A program made the translations under genes and the position numbers. A model generated the notes under the pieces. The model was not told the DNA's origin. It was given only the letters and a program-made list of their open reading frames with translations, and made no database searches. 64,000 bases of DNA from Adenophora triphylla var. japonica (taxonomy: Eukaryota; Streptophyta; Magnoliopsida; Asterales; Campanulaceae), in the NCBI GenBank assembly GCA_022495995.1, contig JAFEMH010001481.1:186001-250000 (forward strand). The letters are read 5' to 3'. Positions 33,871 through 46,080 of this stretch are shown one piece after another. Each line of letters starts with the position of its first letter. The first letter of the stretch is position 1.

Positions 33871-34660
33871 TGATACGATTGTGGAAAATGGATTGGGCCA
33901 AATCACTAGGGTTATGCCCAATAGCTAGGCATGGATTGGGCCTGCGTGGTCCAAACTATGCAAGTGGGTTCGTAACGTTGGTGCGACATTGGCAGTCGAG
34001 GCGACTTAGGGCAAACATGCGACAAGGGTAAGATGGTGCATGGGAATATGACTGAGTAAGAAATAAGGTTACGCGAGAAACGTGGTGTAACGTCAATAAT
34101 TCATTGTGATTAGACATAGGAGGGGGAGCACGCCTCTTGTGGGGTACCTGGCTTAGGGCGACATGTAGAATGTCGTCTATTTCCCCTTGGTTGCCGCCTA
34201 TGCGACATGTGTAGTTGGGCGTTCCTGGGCTACATTCCAGTTGGCGCCTACATGTTTAACCCTAGCCGGCCGTGATGGATGATTGATGTGACAAGGTGAA
34301 TAGTATAATCCCACTAACTTGGAGTTGGTTGAGGACCCTAAGGGGATGATTGACAAGTGTCCTCCCCCATGTGCAAGGCACATGGGGGCTTGGGAGTATA
34401 AATGGATGAATAGTGTTCATTTGCATGAGAGGTTCTCTCTCTCTACTCTCTAAGCTTTCTCTCTCTAGTTTTCTCCATTATTATCTCCATTTTTGTGACC
34501 TAGTAACCTTACTCTCACGTCGGAGGGATTTTGCCGGAGCCACCCCCGGCCTAGTTTACGTGTTTGCATGTGTGTAGGCGATAAGACGAAGAAGGAAGCA
34601 GCCGGAGTATCCTTTTCTCTTCAGTTCCTGTGCAACCATTATTTTTGGATGGCAACATCA
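33871..34660 (+). repeat. 5' LTR of the Tat element
   Basis: 790 bp, TGATACG...ACATCA. A TATA box (TATAAAT) lies at 34397-34403, followed by a CT-rich stretch, presumably the transcription start region. By eye about 45 differences separate it from the 3' LTR. Confidence 0.92.
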
Positions 34661-34662
34661 GT

Positions 34663-34679
34663 TGGTTCCGTTGCCGGGA
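34663..34679 (+). other. Primer-binding site of the Tat element
   Basis: TGGTTCCGTTGCCGGGA starts two bases after the LTR. It resembles TGGCGCCGTTGCCGGGG, the site complementary to the tRNA-Asp 3' end, with two or three mismatches. Confidence 0.65.
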
Positions 34680-34874
34680 TTGAATTTCTTTCTTCGTTAG
34701 GTTGATCAGAATTTGTGGTGTTTCGGAGGTCTGTTTTTAGTGGTTGTGGATGTTAGGGTTTGCGTTCTTGGAAGTTCGTGTTCTTGGCCCAGAAATTTGT
34801 TTTCAGGCTTGCTGTTGGTGTTTATTGTTGTAGGTTTAGTTATCCCTTTGTTGTGAGCCCAGAAAGGGGCCAGA

Positions 34875-36610
34875 ATGGTTCAAGATAAGAATACTCAGGC
34901 AAAGGTAGCCCAGAATTCGGCGTTGGAGACCCCCAACCCGAAGGATACCCATAAGGCCAGGTCGGGTTCTGTGCGGGATGGCGAGGCGCACACTTCTGAG
35001 ACTGATTCAGCAATCAGGAGTGCCCGGAGGTGGGAAGAAAGGGAGCGAGTTGAAAAGAGTAAGGGAAAGGCTGGTGAGCAGAATCCCGCTCCTTCGAAGA
35101 CTGATGAGGCAAGAGCGAAGGCCAACCAGTTGAGGAAAGATAATGAGTTGATGTTGAAAGTGCTCGAGAATAATCAGCGGCTGAGAGAAATGGGTCAGGC
35201 ACCCACTGAAATCCCGCCTGAGGTGTCGACTGGGATTGCAGGGCAAGCTCGGGGAGAAGAGCGAGATGCCAGTCAGAGTGTGACCAAGAGTGATGACAGG
35301 CGGGCGAGGGATATGCCGCCGCCTAAGGATAAAGTCCGAGATCATAGGCGGCGAGATGTTACCAAGGCGAGATCTGAGGGTGCTGCGGTTAAGAGAATGC
35401 ACCAAGATCATGGTGAGGGAAGGAGGAGGAAGATTTATCACAAGTCGGGGAACTCGCATGAGGAGTCATACTATTACGAGTACGAAAGTGATGAAGGATC
35501 GACGACGGACAGGGATTATATGCCTAGTCGCTCAATGTATTCGGATGATGGGACCTACGAAGAGGAAAGGTCGCATCGGTCGAGACATTATGATAGAGCC
35601 CGTTAGGAGGAAAAGTCGCCGCGCGATAGAGATCGCAGGCGACATGAAAGGAGGGATAGGGATAAGCAAAGAGAAAAAGCGGAAAAAGCCAAGGAAGCTG
35701 AGAAAGCCGCAGAAGCCGAAAAGATTGCGGAAGCGATTAAGGTAGCGAAGGCTTTGAAAGCCGCAGAGATGGATAAAGCCGCTGAATTGGATAGGGCCAA
35801 GAAAGATGAGGATGATAAATGGAAATCTGAGATGGAAGAGATGGCAAAGAAGATTAAAGAGTTGGAGGCGGGAACCAAGCCCGCCGCTGAGGTGAAAGGC
35901 TCTTACTTGGCTCCGTTTGCAAAGAGTATTTAGATTGCCGCCCCTGATCCGTCATTTCGTATGCCAAACTTGCCAAGCTATTCATGGAATTCCAGGGCTA
36001 ACACCCACATTGGAGGGTTTGAGGTTACTTTGTCGCTGTTGACTGAAAATGAAGCTGTGATACGTAAAGCATTTGCGTGCACTCTTGTTGATCATGCCTT
36101 GGAGTGGTTTTTGGCCCAGCCAGCAGAGTCGATTCTCGGTTATCAAGATCTTAAGGCAAAGTTTTTGGCGAGATTCAGTGGGTCAGGTGCGCAGCCCGTG
36201 CAAAAGACTGAGTTATGCAGCCTCAAGCAGAATGAAGGAGAGGAGATATCGAGTTTTACTGACAGGTTTATGGGTGTCGCGAATCAAATTGACGATGTTA
36301 GCCAAGGCAAGATTATTATGATATACAATGCCAGTTTGTTGGCTGGGCATTTCAAGCAGGAATTTTGCATGAGATTGCCGAAGACGACGGGCGAGCTGTA
36401 CGAAGGGTTAGAGGATTCTATAGCGGTGGTAAGGAGCCAGAAGTGAAAGTTGCCCACGCGAAAACCGCTGCGGGAAAGAAAAGTGTGAAGGAGAGAATCA
36501 ATTTTGTGAAAGATGAAAATAGAGGTGGTAAAGGAGGCCGCAGCGGGAATCATGCTGGCGGAAGTGGTAGTAGCCGTGGTGGAGGTCAGGATCAGAGAAG
36601 GGTCATGTGA
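34875..36610 (+). pseudogene. gag of the Tat element
   Basis: It begins MVQDKNTQAKVAQNS and has a long charged N-terminal region of Lys/Arg/Glu/Ala repeats (EKAEKAKEAEKAAEAEKIAE). The capsid segment is RMPNLPSYSWNSRANTHIGG, then ALEWFLAQPAESI and EEISSFTDRFMGVANQ. A Gly-rich basic tail follows (GGKGGRSGNHAGGSGSSRGG). In-frame TAG codons at 35604-35606 and 35931-35933 interrupt it, and a frameshift near 36430-36446 separates capsid and tail. A decayed zinc-knuckle-like segment (YHKDKGHVTEDCYNLR) follows at about 36640-36690; a TGA stands where its first Cys is expected. Confidence 0.85.
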
Positions 36611-36984
36611 CGGAGACAAGGGATCAGAACAGTTATTGAGACTATCACAAAGACAAGGGTCATGTGACGGAGGATTGCTACAATTTGAGAAGGGTGATCC
36701 AGGGAAGAATTGATAGGGGCGATTTCAAGCAGTATCTCGAGCGCAGTCAAGGGCGAGATGAAGGAGTCAGGCAGGAGAGAAATCAGGAGCAAAATGTGGT
36801 TGATGTTATTCAAGATCCGTTGCCCAGTGTGGCTCAGTTGGATAATCAAATTATGATGTTGTCGCACAACTTTGATATCCCTCAATTTGTCGCCGGCGAG
36901 GACAGGGTGATCTGTTTTTTGAGAAGTGAGTTGGCAGCGTCATGGGATCCAACCAGTGATTATAACCATTTGTCCTGGAAATAA

Positions 36985-37990
36985 TATAGTTCAAAGGGTG
37001 ATGGTGGATTCAGGAGCTAGTCGGAATGTCTTGTATTATGATGCTTTCAAGAGGATGAATTATACTGATGCGAACTTGGTGCCTTACAAGGGGTAATTGG
37101 AGGGATTCACAAATCATTCAGTCAAGGTGAAGGGGACGATCATGTTGGAGGTAGAGATTGGCAAGGGTCAGACGGCGAGAAGCGAGAATGTAGAATTCAT
37201 GGTGATCGACTTGGTTTCCCCTTATAATGCAATACTTGGGATCCCTTTCATGCTGAGTTTTGAAATGGTGCTGTCTATCCCGCACCAGAGAGTGAAATAT
37301 CCGACTTTCAGGGGTGTGGGATGCTTGAAGAGTGAGGCGATTACAGTGGCGAGAAAGAAAAAGGAGATGATGAAGGCCAAAGGGGCATCCACAAGTTCAA
37401 TGACGACAAAATCTGATTCTCGCCAGCTGAAGATAAATATGATTGAGGTTGTTGAGTCCGAGTCTGAATGGGTGATAACTGAGAGTATGAGGAGTGGCAC
37501 AGCAATGATTATCGCGGAGGCGAGCAGGGCCCCAGAGAAGGTAGAGGTTGGGATTATTGAAGTTACTAATAAAGCACCTGAGGCCGGAATGGTCGAGTCT
37601 GAGAATGTACGGGAAAGGGAAATGTCTAAGGTGCCAGAGCCTGAGCACGTAAGTGCTGAGCAGGATGTCATGGGCGAGATTAATTTGGGTATAGAAGTTG
37701 TGAACGTGGCGCCGAGTTTGATCTATGCTAGAGTGGTTCAGTTTGTTCAGATGGGTGATCCGAGAATTGAGGAGATTGTGATAGAAGAGATTGTCGGTGA
37801 TATGGAGGAGGATTGTGAAAATGTGGAAGTTAAGGATAGCGAGGGGCGACCTACTGGAAATGTGTTCACTAACCCCCGGAAGGTGATTCCCGCCAAGGGC
37901 CAAGCGAGCAAGAAGCGGAAAAGAATTGAGTTTGAAACCTTACAGACGCGAGATGAGCCTGAGATTCAGGCGGATGAGGAGCTGGAATAG
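36985..37990 (+). pseudogene. Aspartic protease and linker of the Tat element
   Basis: The protease active site VDSGASRNVLYYDAF lies near 37004-37048, followed by FMVIDLVSPYNAILGIPFML, typical of Ty3 proteases. An in-frame TAA at 37097-37099 cuts it. A long acidic linker follows (KVPEPEHVSAEQDVMGEINL), ending in TAG at 37988-37990. A frame change separates it from the upstream zinc-knuckle frame. Confidence 0.85.
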
Positions 37991-38041
37991 GTCAAAATCA
38001 ATTGTTATTACCCTGAGCAAAAAGTCAAGATTGGAAAGTAG

Positions 38042-38869
38042 TTGTTTCGGGATGAGCGAGAACGTTTGGTTGAATTTTTGAAGGAGAATTTAGATGTGTC
38101 TGCTTGGCAGCCAGAAGACATGAGGGGCGTCTATGAGAATGTCGCCATGCATTGTTTAAACGTCGACCCTAATGTTGAGCCATTCAAACACAAGGTCAGA
38201 CACTTGTCGCCAGAGAAAGAGAAGGCGGTTTTGGAGGAAGTTGACATGTTGTTAAAGGCGGGAATCATAGAGAAGATTCAGTATTCAATTTGGTTGGCGT
38301 GCCCATTTATGGTGTTAAAATCAAATAAGAAATGGAGAATGTGCATCAAATTCACAGATTTGAATACCGCCTGCCCTAAGGATTGCTATCCTCTTCCAAA
38401 GAAGTTGGTTGATTCGATTGCCGGCCATCGGGTTTTCAGTTTCATTGATGCGTACTCTGGCTGCCATCAGATCAATATGGCTGAGGAAGATAAGGCGAAG
38501 ACGGCTTTTCGAATGCCAAAGGGTAACTTTTGTTATAGGATGATGCCGTTTGGTTTGAAGAATGCTGGGGAGACATATCAGAGGATGGTGAATGACGTTT
38601 TTAAGTCGCAGATTGGGCGGAATCTGGAGGCATACATTGATGACATGGTGATAAAGACTAGAGAGTATGATCATGTTTTGGATCTCGCTGAGACGTTTGA
38701 AAATTTGAGGAGGAACTCGATGAAGTTAAACCCCAGCAAGTGCACGTTTGGGGTGATGACAGGAAAGTTTTTGGGTTTTTTGGTGAACAGGTGCGGGATC
38801 GAGGCTAACCCGGAGAAAATCCAGGCTTTGTTGGACATGTCGCCTCCCAAGATGATTCGCGAGATTTAG
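38042..38869 (+). pseudogene. Reverse transcriptase of the Tat element
   Basis: About 275 codons are open between TAG codons at 38039 and 38867. Visible RT motifs: KNKKWRMCIKFTDLN-type block (SNKKWRMCIKFTDLNTACPK), FSFIDAYSGCHQINM, CYRMMPFGLKNAGETYQRM, the catalytic YIDDM, and NPSKCTFGVMTGKFLGFLV. The domain itself is intact; only its junctions are stopped. Confidence 0.92.
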
Positions 38870-40018
38870 AGGCTAAATGGGAGGATCGTTGCCTTGGGGA
38901 GATTCATTTCCAGATTGGCTGAAAAGTGTTTGCCGTTTTTCAATGTTTTGAAAGGTGTGAAGAGTTTTGTTTGGGATGAGGAGTGTGATGCCGCTTTCGA
39001 GCAGATAAAAACTTATCTGGGAAAGCCGCCACTATTGTGCAGTCCCGTTGAGGGAGAAGAGCTGTTTGTGTATTTGGCAGCCTCAGACTTTGCAGTAGCC
39101 GCAGTTTTGGTGAGAGAAGAGGGGGGTGTTCAAAGGCCGATATACTATGTGTCGAAGGCATTGAGCGAGATTGAAGCAAGATACTTTAATGCCGAGAAGC
39201 TGGCGTACGCTTTGGTGGTTGCCGCGCAGAAACTGAGTGCTTACTTTGTCGCGCACACCATTGTCGTGTTGAGTGACGCCCCCTTAAGAAAGATTTTGCA
39301 ACAGCCAGATGCCGCAAAAAGGTTGTTGAAATGGTCGATTGAGCTAACTGAGTTTGATTTGAGATATGAATCCCGTCGGGCGATTAAGGCTCAGGCCTTG
39401 GCTAACTTCATTGTGGAAACGTCTTTTACGAGATCTCAGGCTGAGGTGCTGGAAGATGCAGTTAGGAAGAGAGTGGGAAGGAAGGTGGTGCCCAGTTTGA
39501 TCGAAGAAAAGGAGAGGCCGCCAGATTGTTGGATTTTGTATGTTGACGGTTCCTCGTCCAAAGATAAAGGGGGTGCGAGAATCACTGTGATCTCGCCTGA
39601 TGAGGAGGTAAAGTACGAGAAGGCACTGCGGTTTAAGTTCAATGTTTCAAATAACCAGGCTGAGTATGAGGCATTGATTGCCGGGGTTGAATTGGCGAGA
39701 GACATTGGGCTGACCAAGATCGTAATCCATTCGGATTCCCAATTGATTGTCAATCAAGTAAAGGGTGAGTATGGAGTTTTGAACTCGATTTTGACGGAGT
39801 ATTGTAACTTAGCGAGAAGTATTTTGAATGGTTTCGAGTTTTGGGAGTTGGTGCAGATAGACCGAGCTGAGAAATCGCGGGCAGATTCCTTGAGTAGGTC
39901 GGCGGGATCAGAGGGGCAGAGCTCGGCTGGTGAGCCGTTGGTTGAGTATGTCGATCTGCCAGCAATTAACAGGCCGCTTATTTTGGAAATTGAGGAGGCC
40001 GAGAAGAATTGGGTGGTG
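38870..40018 (+). pseudogene. RNase H plus archaeal-type second RNase H of the Tat element
   Basis: After the TAG at 38867 the frame continues RLNGRIVALGRFISRLAEKC, then the Ty3 RNase H (LAASDFAVAAVLVREEGGVQ, RPIYYVSKALSEIEARY, LSDAPLRKILQQPDAA). A second RNase H of the archaeal/plant type follows at about 39530-39900: ILYVDGSSSKDKGGA, NNQAEYEALIAGVELA and VIHSDSQLIVNQVKGEYG, with acidic residues D, E and D in place. The second domain is a hallmark of Tat elements. The frame ends at a TAG (40019-40021) before the integrase. Confidence 0.92.
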
Positions 40019-40021
40019 TAG

Positions 40022-41235
40022 ATGAAAGATTTTTTGGAAAAGGAAGAGTTGCCGCCTGATGAAGAGAAAGTAAAATTGATAAAAGTAACCTCCCCGCGAT
40101 TTACAGTCCAAGATGGCGTGCTATATAGAAAATCTTTCTCGAAGCCGTTATTGAGATGTGTTGAGCCAAGCTTAGTGCAGAAGGTGTTATACGAAATTCA
40201 CGATGGTGTGTGTGGCGGCCATCCCGGAGCGAGAACCCTTGCAGATATTGTTTTGTTTCATGGGTATTATTGGCCGAGTTTGAGAAAAAGATGTATGTCA
40301 AGAAGTTCGAGAAATGCCAGCGATTTGGTAATATCCCCCGACAGCCGGCTACAGAGCAGACCCCTATAGTGGCGACTTGGCCTTTCGAAATGTGGGGGAT
40401 TGATTTGATAGGGCCTTTTCCGAAAGCCAAAGGTGGGTGTCAGCACGTGGTTGTCGCCGTGGATTACTTTACTAAATGGACAGAGGCGAAAGCTTTGGCT
40501 ACAATCAGTGAGGACCATGTGATCAAGTTTGTCCAAGAGAATATTTGGTGTAGATATGGGGTACCTAGAGCAATTATTTCAGACCATGGGACTCAATTTG
40601 GGAAGAAGTTTTCGGCGGAGTGTGCAAGGGTGAATGTAAAGCATTGGATGTCGGCGGTTTACAAGCCACAGTGTAATGGTCAGGTGGAGGCGGCAAACAA
40701 GCAAGTCATTGCCGCCCTACGCAAAAATTTGGAAGGAAGAGGTGGAGCTTGGTTGGAGGAGTTGCCTACAGCCTTGTGGTATGTAAGAACAACAGTCAAG
40801 GGCTCAACGGGAGAAATCGCTTTTGCCCTTACTTATGGATCGGAGGTGATGGCGCCTACTGAGATGGCATTGCCGACCTACAGAGTGGCCTACTATGATG
40901 AAGCGAGAAACGGGCAGAGGCAATGTAATGATCTGGATTTGATAAATGAGAAGAGGCTATACGCGAGAATGAAGATGATTAACTACAAGCGGAGGATGAA
41001 AGCCCAGCACGATAAGCAAGTTAATAAAAGATCTGTCAATGTCGGAGATTGGGTTTTAAGGAGCGTGGAGACCGTTATGGCTAAGCCGGGGTACACAAAG
41101 CTAAATGAGAAGTGGGAAGACCCGTTCCAGATATCGAAGGTGGTACGAGAAGGGACGTATAGGTTGCGAAAGCAAGATGGGGAAGAATTGAAGAATGCAT
41201 GGAGTGATGATCACCTTAAGCAGTTCTACCAGTAA
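40022..41235 (+). pseudogene. Integrase of the Tat element, frameshifted
   Basis: The N-terminal HHCC zinc region has HDGVCGGHPGARTLADIVLF and GYYWPSL. A shift near 40285-40300 moves the frame, and the next piece starts YVKKFEKCQRFGNIPRQP. The core has GIDLIGPFPKAKGG, AIISDHGTQFGKKF and NGQVEAANKQVIAALRKNLE, giving the D, D and E catalytic residues. The C-terminus ends with WEDPFQISKVVREGTYRLR and SDDHLKQFYQ before a normal stop. One indel is the only internal lesion I see. Confidence 0.92.
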
Positions 41236-41510
41236 AGCCGCAGCGGTCTCGGCAGTATTTTGATTGTTTTCCCTAGATAGCAAAAGTTATATAACTTTTT
41301 CTTGTAATTTACTCGTTTCGATTGTCGCTTATGAAGAAGAAGTTATGTAAAATTTGGTAGTCTGGTGGCATGAAATTTGTATATATGATAGAAAAGGAGG
41401 CGGGATGTTCTATCGGCAAGTTTTGCAGCATGTAAATTTCTGACGACTTTAACTTTATCTTTTGTTTCATGGATCGACGGACAAATGGGCGAGGACCGAT
41501 AATGGTGCTT

Positions 41511-41826
41511 GAAGATGGTGGCCATGAGGGTTTCCGCTAAAGCTTGAAGATGGTGGCCATGAGGGTTGCCGCTAAAGCTTGGAGATAGTGGCCATAATGG
41601 TTGCCACTAAAGCTTGAAGATGGTGGCCATGAGGGTTGCCGCTAAAGCTTGAAGATGGTGGCCATGAGGGTTGCCGCTAAAGCTTGAAGATGGTGGCCAT
41701 GAGGGTTGCCGCTAAAGCTTGAAGATAGTGGCTATGATGGTTGCCGCTAAAGCTTGAAGATGGTGGCCATGAGGGTTGCCGCTAAAGCTTGGAGATGGTG
41801 GCCATGAGGGTTGCCGCTAAAGTTTA
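41511..41826 (+). repeat. 35-bp tandem repeat, nine copies
   Basis: Unit GCTTGAAGATGGTGGCCATG plus AGGGTTGCCGCTAAA, nine head-to-tail copies in the 3' untranslated part of the Tat element. Copies differ at one to six positions. Confidence 0.93.
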
Positions 41827-41835
41827 AAGATGGGG

Positions 41836-42265
41836 CGGCGACCTGGGGACATTGAGGCCAGGCGCCAAACCTTGCGACCTGGGGACATTGAGGCCCAGGC
41901 GCGGTGACCTGGGGACATTGAGGCCCAGGCACCTAGTGCGACCTGGGGACATTGAGGCCCAGGCGCCTAGAAAGTCCCGGCTTTTTTACGGGCAAAGTCA
42001 GAGGCGACCTGGGGACATTGAGGCCCAGGCACCTAGTGCGGCCTGGGGACATTGAGGCCCAGGCACCTAGTGCGACCTGGGGACATTGACGCCCAGGCGC
42101 GGCGACCTGGGGACATTGAGGCCCAGGCGCCTAGAAAGTCTCGGCTTTTTTATGGGGAAAGTCAGGGGCGGCGACCTGGGGACATTGAGGCCCAGGCATC
42201 AAACCTTGCGACCTGGGGACATTGAGGCCCACGCGCGGTGACCTGGGGACATTGAGGCCCAGGTG
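41836..42265 (+). repeat. ~30-40-bp tandem repeat GACCTGGGGACATTGAGGCC, eleven copies
   Basis: Eleven copies of GCGACCTGGGGACATTGAGG with CCCAGGCGC or CCCAGGCACCTAGT linkers, in variable spacing. A longer spacer AGAAAGTCCCGGCTTTTTTA occurs twice, so a higher-order duplication of about 165 bp is present. Confidence 0.9.
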
Positions 42266-42939
42266 CCACGATTTTGAAAAGTTTCGAAAAAGTTGAAATT
42301 TGGCGTGATGCCACAGTTTGAGAAAACTAGACAGGGTAGGTCCCGGCGAGAATGAAACTGGGTAAGTCCCGGCGAGAAAAGTCCTGACGGAGGCCAGGCA
42401 TAGTAAGTCCTAATGGTAATCAGGCGAGAAAGACCTGGCTTGAAGACACCAAGCACGTAAGCGACTCAGTAAGGCACAAGGTAAGCCGTTTCCGGTTCTC
42501 GCAATCTATATGTAAAGCGGTTGCCGCCAACTAGAAATTGGTCTATCACATTTTTAATTAAAGAATGATTTCGGCCATAAGAGTTGGCCGCGCAATGTTT
42601 GTCGCATACGACCCTAACAATGGAGTAAGGCTGCCTAAAGACAAGCCTCACTCTTTTGAAGGGAGTAGTATGTATATAGGTAAGTTATGGGAAAGGAGTC
42701 TTCGATAAACTATCGAAGCAAAAATGGCGACATATTAAAGGTATAATTTAAAACAAATTACAGTAAGCAAGGACATTCGAGAAGATAAAGTTAAAGTCAA
42801 AGTAAATTCTCTAATCGCGACATCTAAATTATAGTAGAACAAATGTGAAAGAAACCATGCATAGAGGCGGAAGATAAAGTTAAAAGCAGGTCGCAAATCG
42901 CGACATTTGAAAGAAAGTGACATGCATAAACCGCATAAG
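42266..42939 (+). other. 3' region of the Tat element before the nested insertion
   Basis: No gene. Short repeats of the type GTCCCGGCGAGAA occur at 42338-42400. The sequence resumes at 58732 after the nested element; both sides share motifs (AAAGTTAAA, CGCGACAT, TCGCAAA). Confidence 0.6.
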
Positions 42940-44803
42940 TGTAAGTGCTCCAATTTGAGCCGTTAGTACTTTCGTTAGAAAATTAACGAGAGTTTTAACA
43001 TTTCTAACATTTCTAACAAACCCTAACCTTTCTAACAAAGCAAGGGTAAAGTGGGCATTGCCATTTAAAGATAAACAAGGAAAGGAATCCTAAAAAGCAA
43101 AAGAAATGGAAAAAACCCGAATTGGTAAGTTGAAAAACAGTTCCAGTTTGAATTTTAAAAAGATTATTCCTCCTGTCCAAAAGCCAGCACTGTAGCAGAT
43201 GAACAGTGCACGCCAACGGAACCCTCCGCGCGGATGGGATTGCATCTCACAGGGGCCTATAAATTGAACCCTCCTCTCTCAGTTTACACAACACAATTTG
43301 ATCACAGCAACGAAACTCTGGCGAAATATAGAGAGAAAATAGTGGGAATCCTTAGATTGCCACCATTTTCTCTCCAATCTTTCCCAAATCTCACTCACTC
43401 ACAAACACTTCAAATCACTCTCATACATACTCTCATACATACACCAATCCAAGCTCAAATCACCCTATAGGAGGAGGATTAGAGAGAAAACATAGAGGAC
43501 TTCATTGTTATCTACTTGTTTTCTCTTTAACCAACTCAAATCATCAACCCTAAACACCCTCAAACACTCTCATATTCAAGCCTTAAACACTCTCACATTC
43601 AAGCCTTCAAACACAAAACACAAGAAAGATAGGTATAACCTCCCTCTCCTTACCCTAAAATTCATCCATGCATGCATTTTCAAGCTACAAAATGTAGTTT
43701 ATTCATCTTCTTGCTTTAGATCCAAGAAGATCACCATGGAAGTTCATCTCCATGGATGATCTTCTACAAGGATCTACATTATTTTCAAAGTGTTCTTACT
43801 TTCTTGCAAAGAAAACACATTTCCAAAACCCTAAAAATCATTTTCATACATCAAATCTCTTTTTCAAAGGATAAAATTCCCCTTCCCAAGCAAATGAAGT
43901 GCTTAGTCCTAATGTACCCCAAGGATGGTTTGATATAGTTGATTCACCACTAAAATGTCAAGTGATCACTAATCAAAACCTAGGGAAATGGGGACAAGCA
44001 TGGATGCAAAACCCCCTTTAAAATCATATTTTCTTTCTTGAGAAGTTGCTGTCCAGTAGCAATTTTCTCAGACCTCAATCCATGGTCTAATTTTTTGGAC
44101 ATAGATAAATTTGGAATTTGGTGCTGACTACAAAATACTTTTTGTAGCCAACATCCAGATCTTTCCATACATATTTTTAATTTATTTTTTGTGTGAGTAT
44201 AACTCCTTTTTTCAAATTTTCTTTTAAAGGTCAGTTCATCAGTCTCTGGAAATCCAGATTTCAGATCTGAGATTTCCAGAAGGTTTTGACCCCTCAAATC
44301 ATCTCCAAAATGAAAAGTTCTTTTATAGAAACCTTTTTTAAGGTATTTTGAACATTTTTCATTCCCGGACTTTTCCCAGATTATGGAGTTTTCGAGCCCT
44401 AAAGTCCATTTCAAAGTCAAGGGTCAACTGCTTTTTTCATTCTGGCAGAAATGGTTTTCAACTTCCAAAAATCTTTTGAGTTCCAAATCTCAACCCAAAA
44501 ATCACCCAAAAAATCATGGGATCAGTTTAAAGCCTTAAAAAGAGTTCCCAATTTTTACTTACCTCAGTTTCAACTTATTTTGGCCAAAACACACACACAC
44601 ACACACAACAAAGGATTTTGAATGTTTGGAAGACTCGTTTTGCGAGGCGCGCCGGGTGCACACTAACGTCCTTCCCGACGCGTAACATGACCTCCGAACC
44701 TAAATTTCTGATCTCGGGCATTTTTCAAAGTTTTGGCCCTTAAAACAAAAATGGCGTGGCGACTCCGTTTTGATTTTCAAAAAAAATCGGGTACATCATC
44801 ACA
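42940..44803 (+). repeat. 5' LTR of the LARD-like element
   Basis: Contains a TATA box CTATAAATT at 43258-43266 followed by repeated CACTCTCATA-type sequence. Small ORFs inside it are not supported as genes. Confidence 0.92.
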
Positions 44804-46080
44804 GGTGGCGACTCATTTGAGGACATAAGCTTTTTCTAAAAAAAATGATATTTGGTATATTGGTGGAAACCATTAAACTTCCCGTTATCGCCTCCTAACA
44901 CGAGTCGGGGATAAATTGTGGTCTAACAATCCCACGTACCGGTATCATTATTTTCAAAAAAAAAAAGAAAAGCTTTTGAGGGTCAAGCTTCCGTCTCAAC
45001 ATTTGAAAATCCTTTGCTTTGTGTGTGTTGATTTTTGCACAGTTTTCGTGTTTGTTTTTGGCCGCCTCGGAAAAGTCAAAATTTTGACTGTCGGAATAAT
45101 GTCCCTAACTGTCGGAAATTTTGTGCTTATGTGCTTATGTGTTCATAAAATTTTCAAAAAAAAAAAATTTTCAAAAAATTCAAAAAAATCATGTATCATG
45201 CCTTTTTAAGACACATAAAAACTTCTATTTTTCTCGTAAAAGAAGATAGATCGCTTGCACACTACGCGCACGTGACCTTACACCGCACACTACGTCCCTA
45301 ACCCGGGAAATCCTTGTCGCGGTCCGTTTGGTCTTATTACGCCTCTCGGATGAGCACAGGACTACCCAAACATCCCATGGAGCCTCGTGTCGGCCATGCA
45401 CTTGTCCGTGACACACTTTGTCCGAGACCCGGTTGGTTTTAGTCCGGTCTGTGTCATGCCCCCGTCTCGTGTATAGACCTTTCCTTTCAAGCCTTTGTCG
45501 GCATACCGACTCAATATCTTTCGGGACCCTAATCGCCGAAGTTACGCCGGTTTTCCGCCGCAGACTTTGACCAAGATATTGGCCGGCGCCTTGACTTCGG
45601 CTCGGCGGCACAAATTATACAACGACTCCCAAAGCATTGACACCGAGTCATCAAGGATTAATGAATATTCCATGCCTAATTACGGCTTAACCGACGACAA
45701 GTCAAGATCAATCGTGGACATTTATCGGTCAAATCATGCCGACTTTTCGTCGAGCCCTCGGACATGATCTTGACTTTCGGCGTCGGCTTTGTCCCAGTAA
45801 TTTACCATCGAATGCTCGTTAAGACTCGATTACCCGCCAGCACTTTTAGGATCGTTTTTCTTTCGGTCGGTGGGACCCGCTTGCCTATAGGACCCTCGCC
45901 CGGGCCGTCCACCCCGGGAGGTCGAAATACAGGTGGAATACGAGGGCTTCTAGACGTAGTGACGGGGCCCACCGATCCAGGATCCCCAGAGTAGTTTGCG
46001 AAAAAGAAGAGCAATCTTTTCCAACCGATTAGGTTAATAAAACATGTTTTAAGTAAACAAGAACAAATAACCGCATGTTG
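44804..46080 (+). other. 5' leader of the LARD-like element
   Basis: Starts with the probable primer-binding site (44806-44823). There are no recognisable genes on either strand; open frames at 45225-45611 (minus) and 45495-45767 (plus) overlap each other and match nothing I know. Confidence 0.5.

Noticed and set aside
34875..41235. Programmed stop-codon readthrough in gag-pol
   Set aside because: There are too many stops (at least seven) plus frameshifts; decay by mutation is simpler.
43980..44420. 146-codon ORF on the minus strand, repeated at 57899-58339
   Set aside because: It lies within the LTR and is duplicated because the LTR is duplicated. The LTR's own promoter reads the other strand and nothing in the protein is recognisable.
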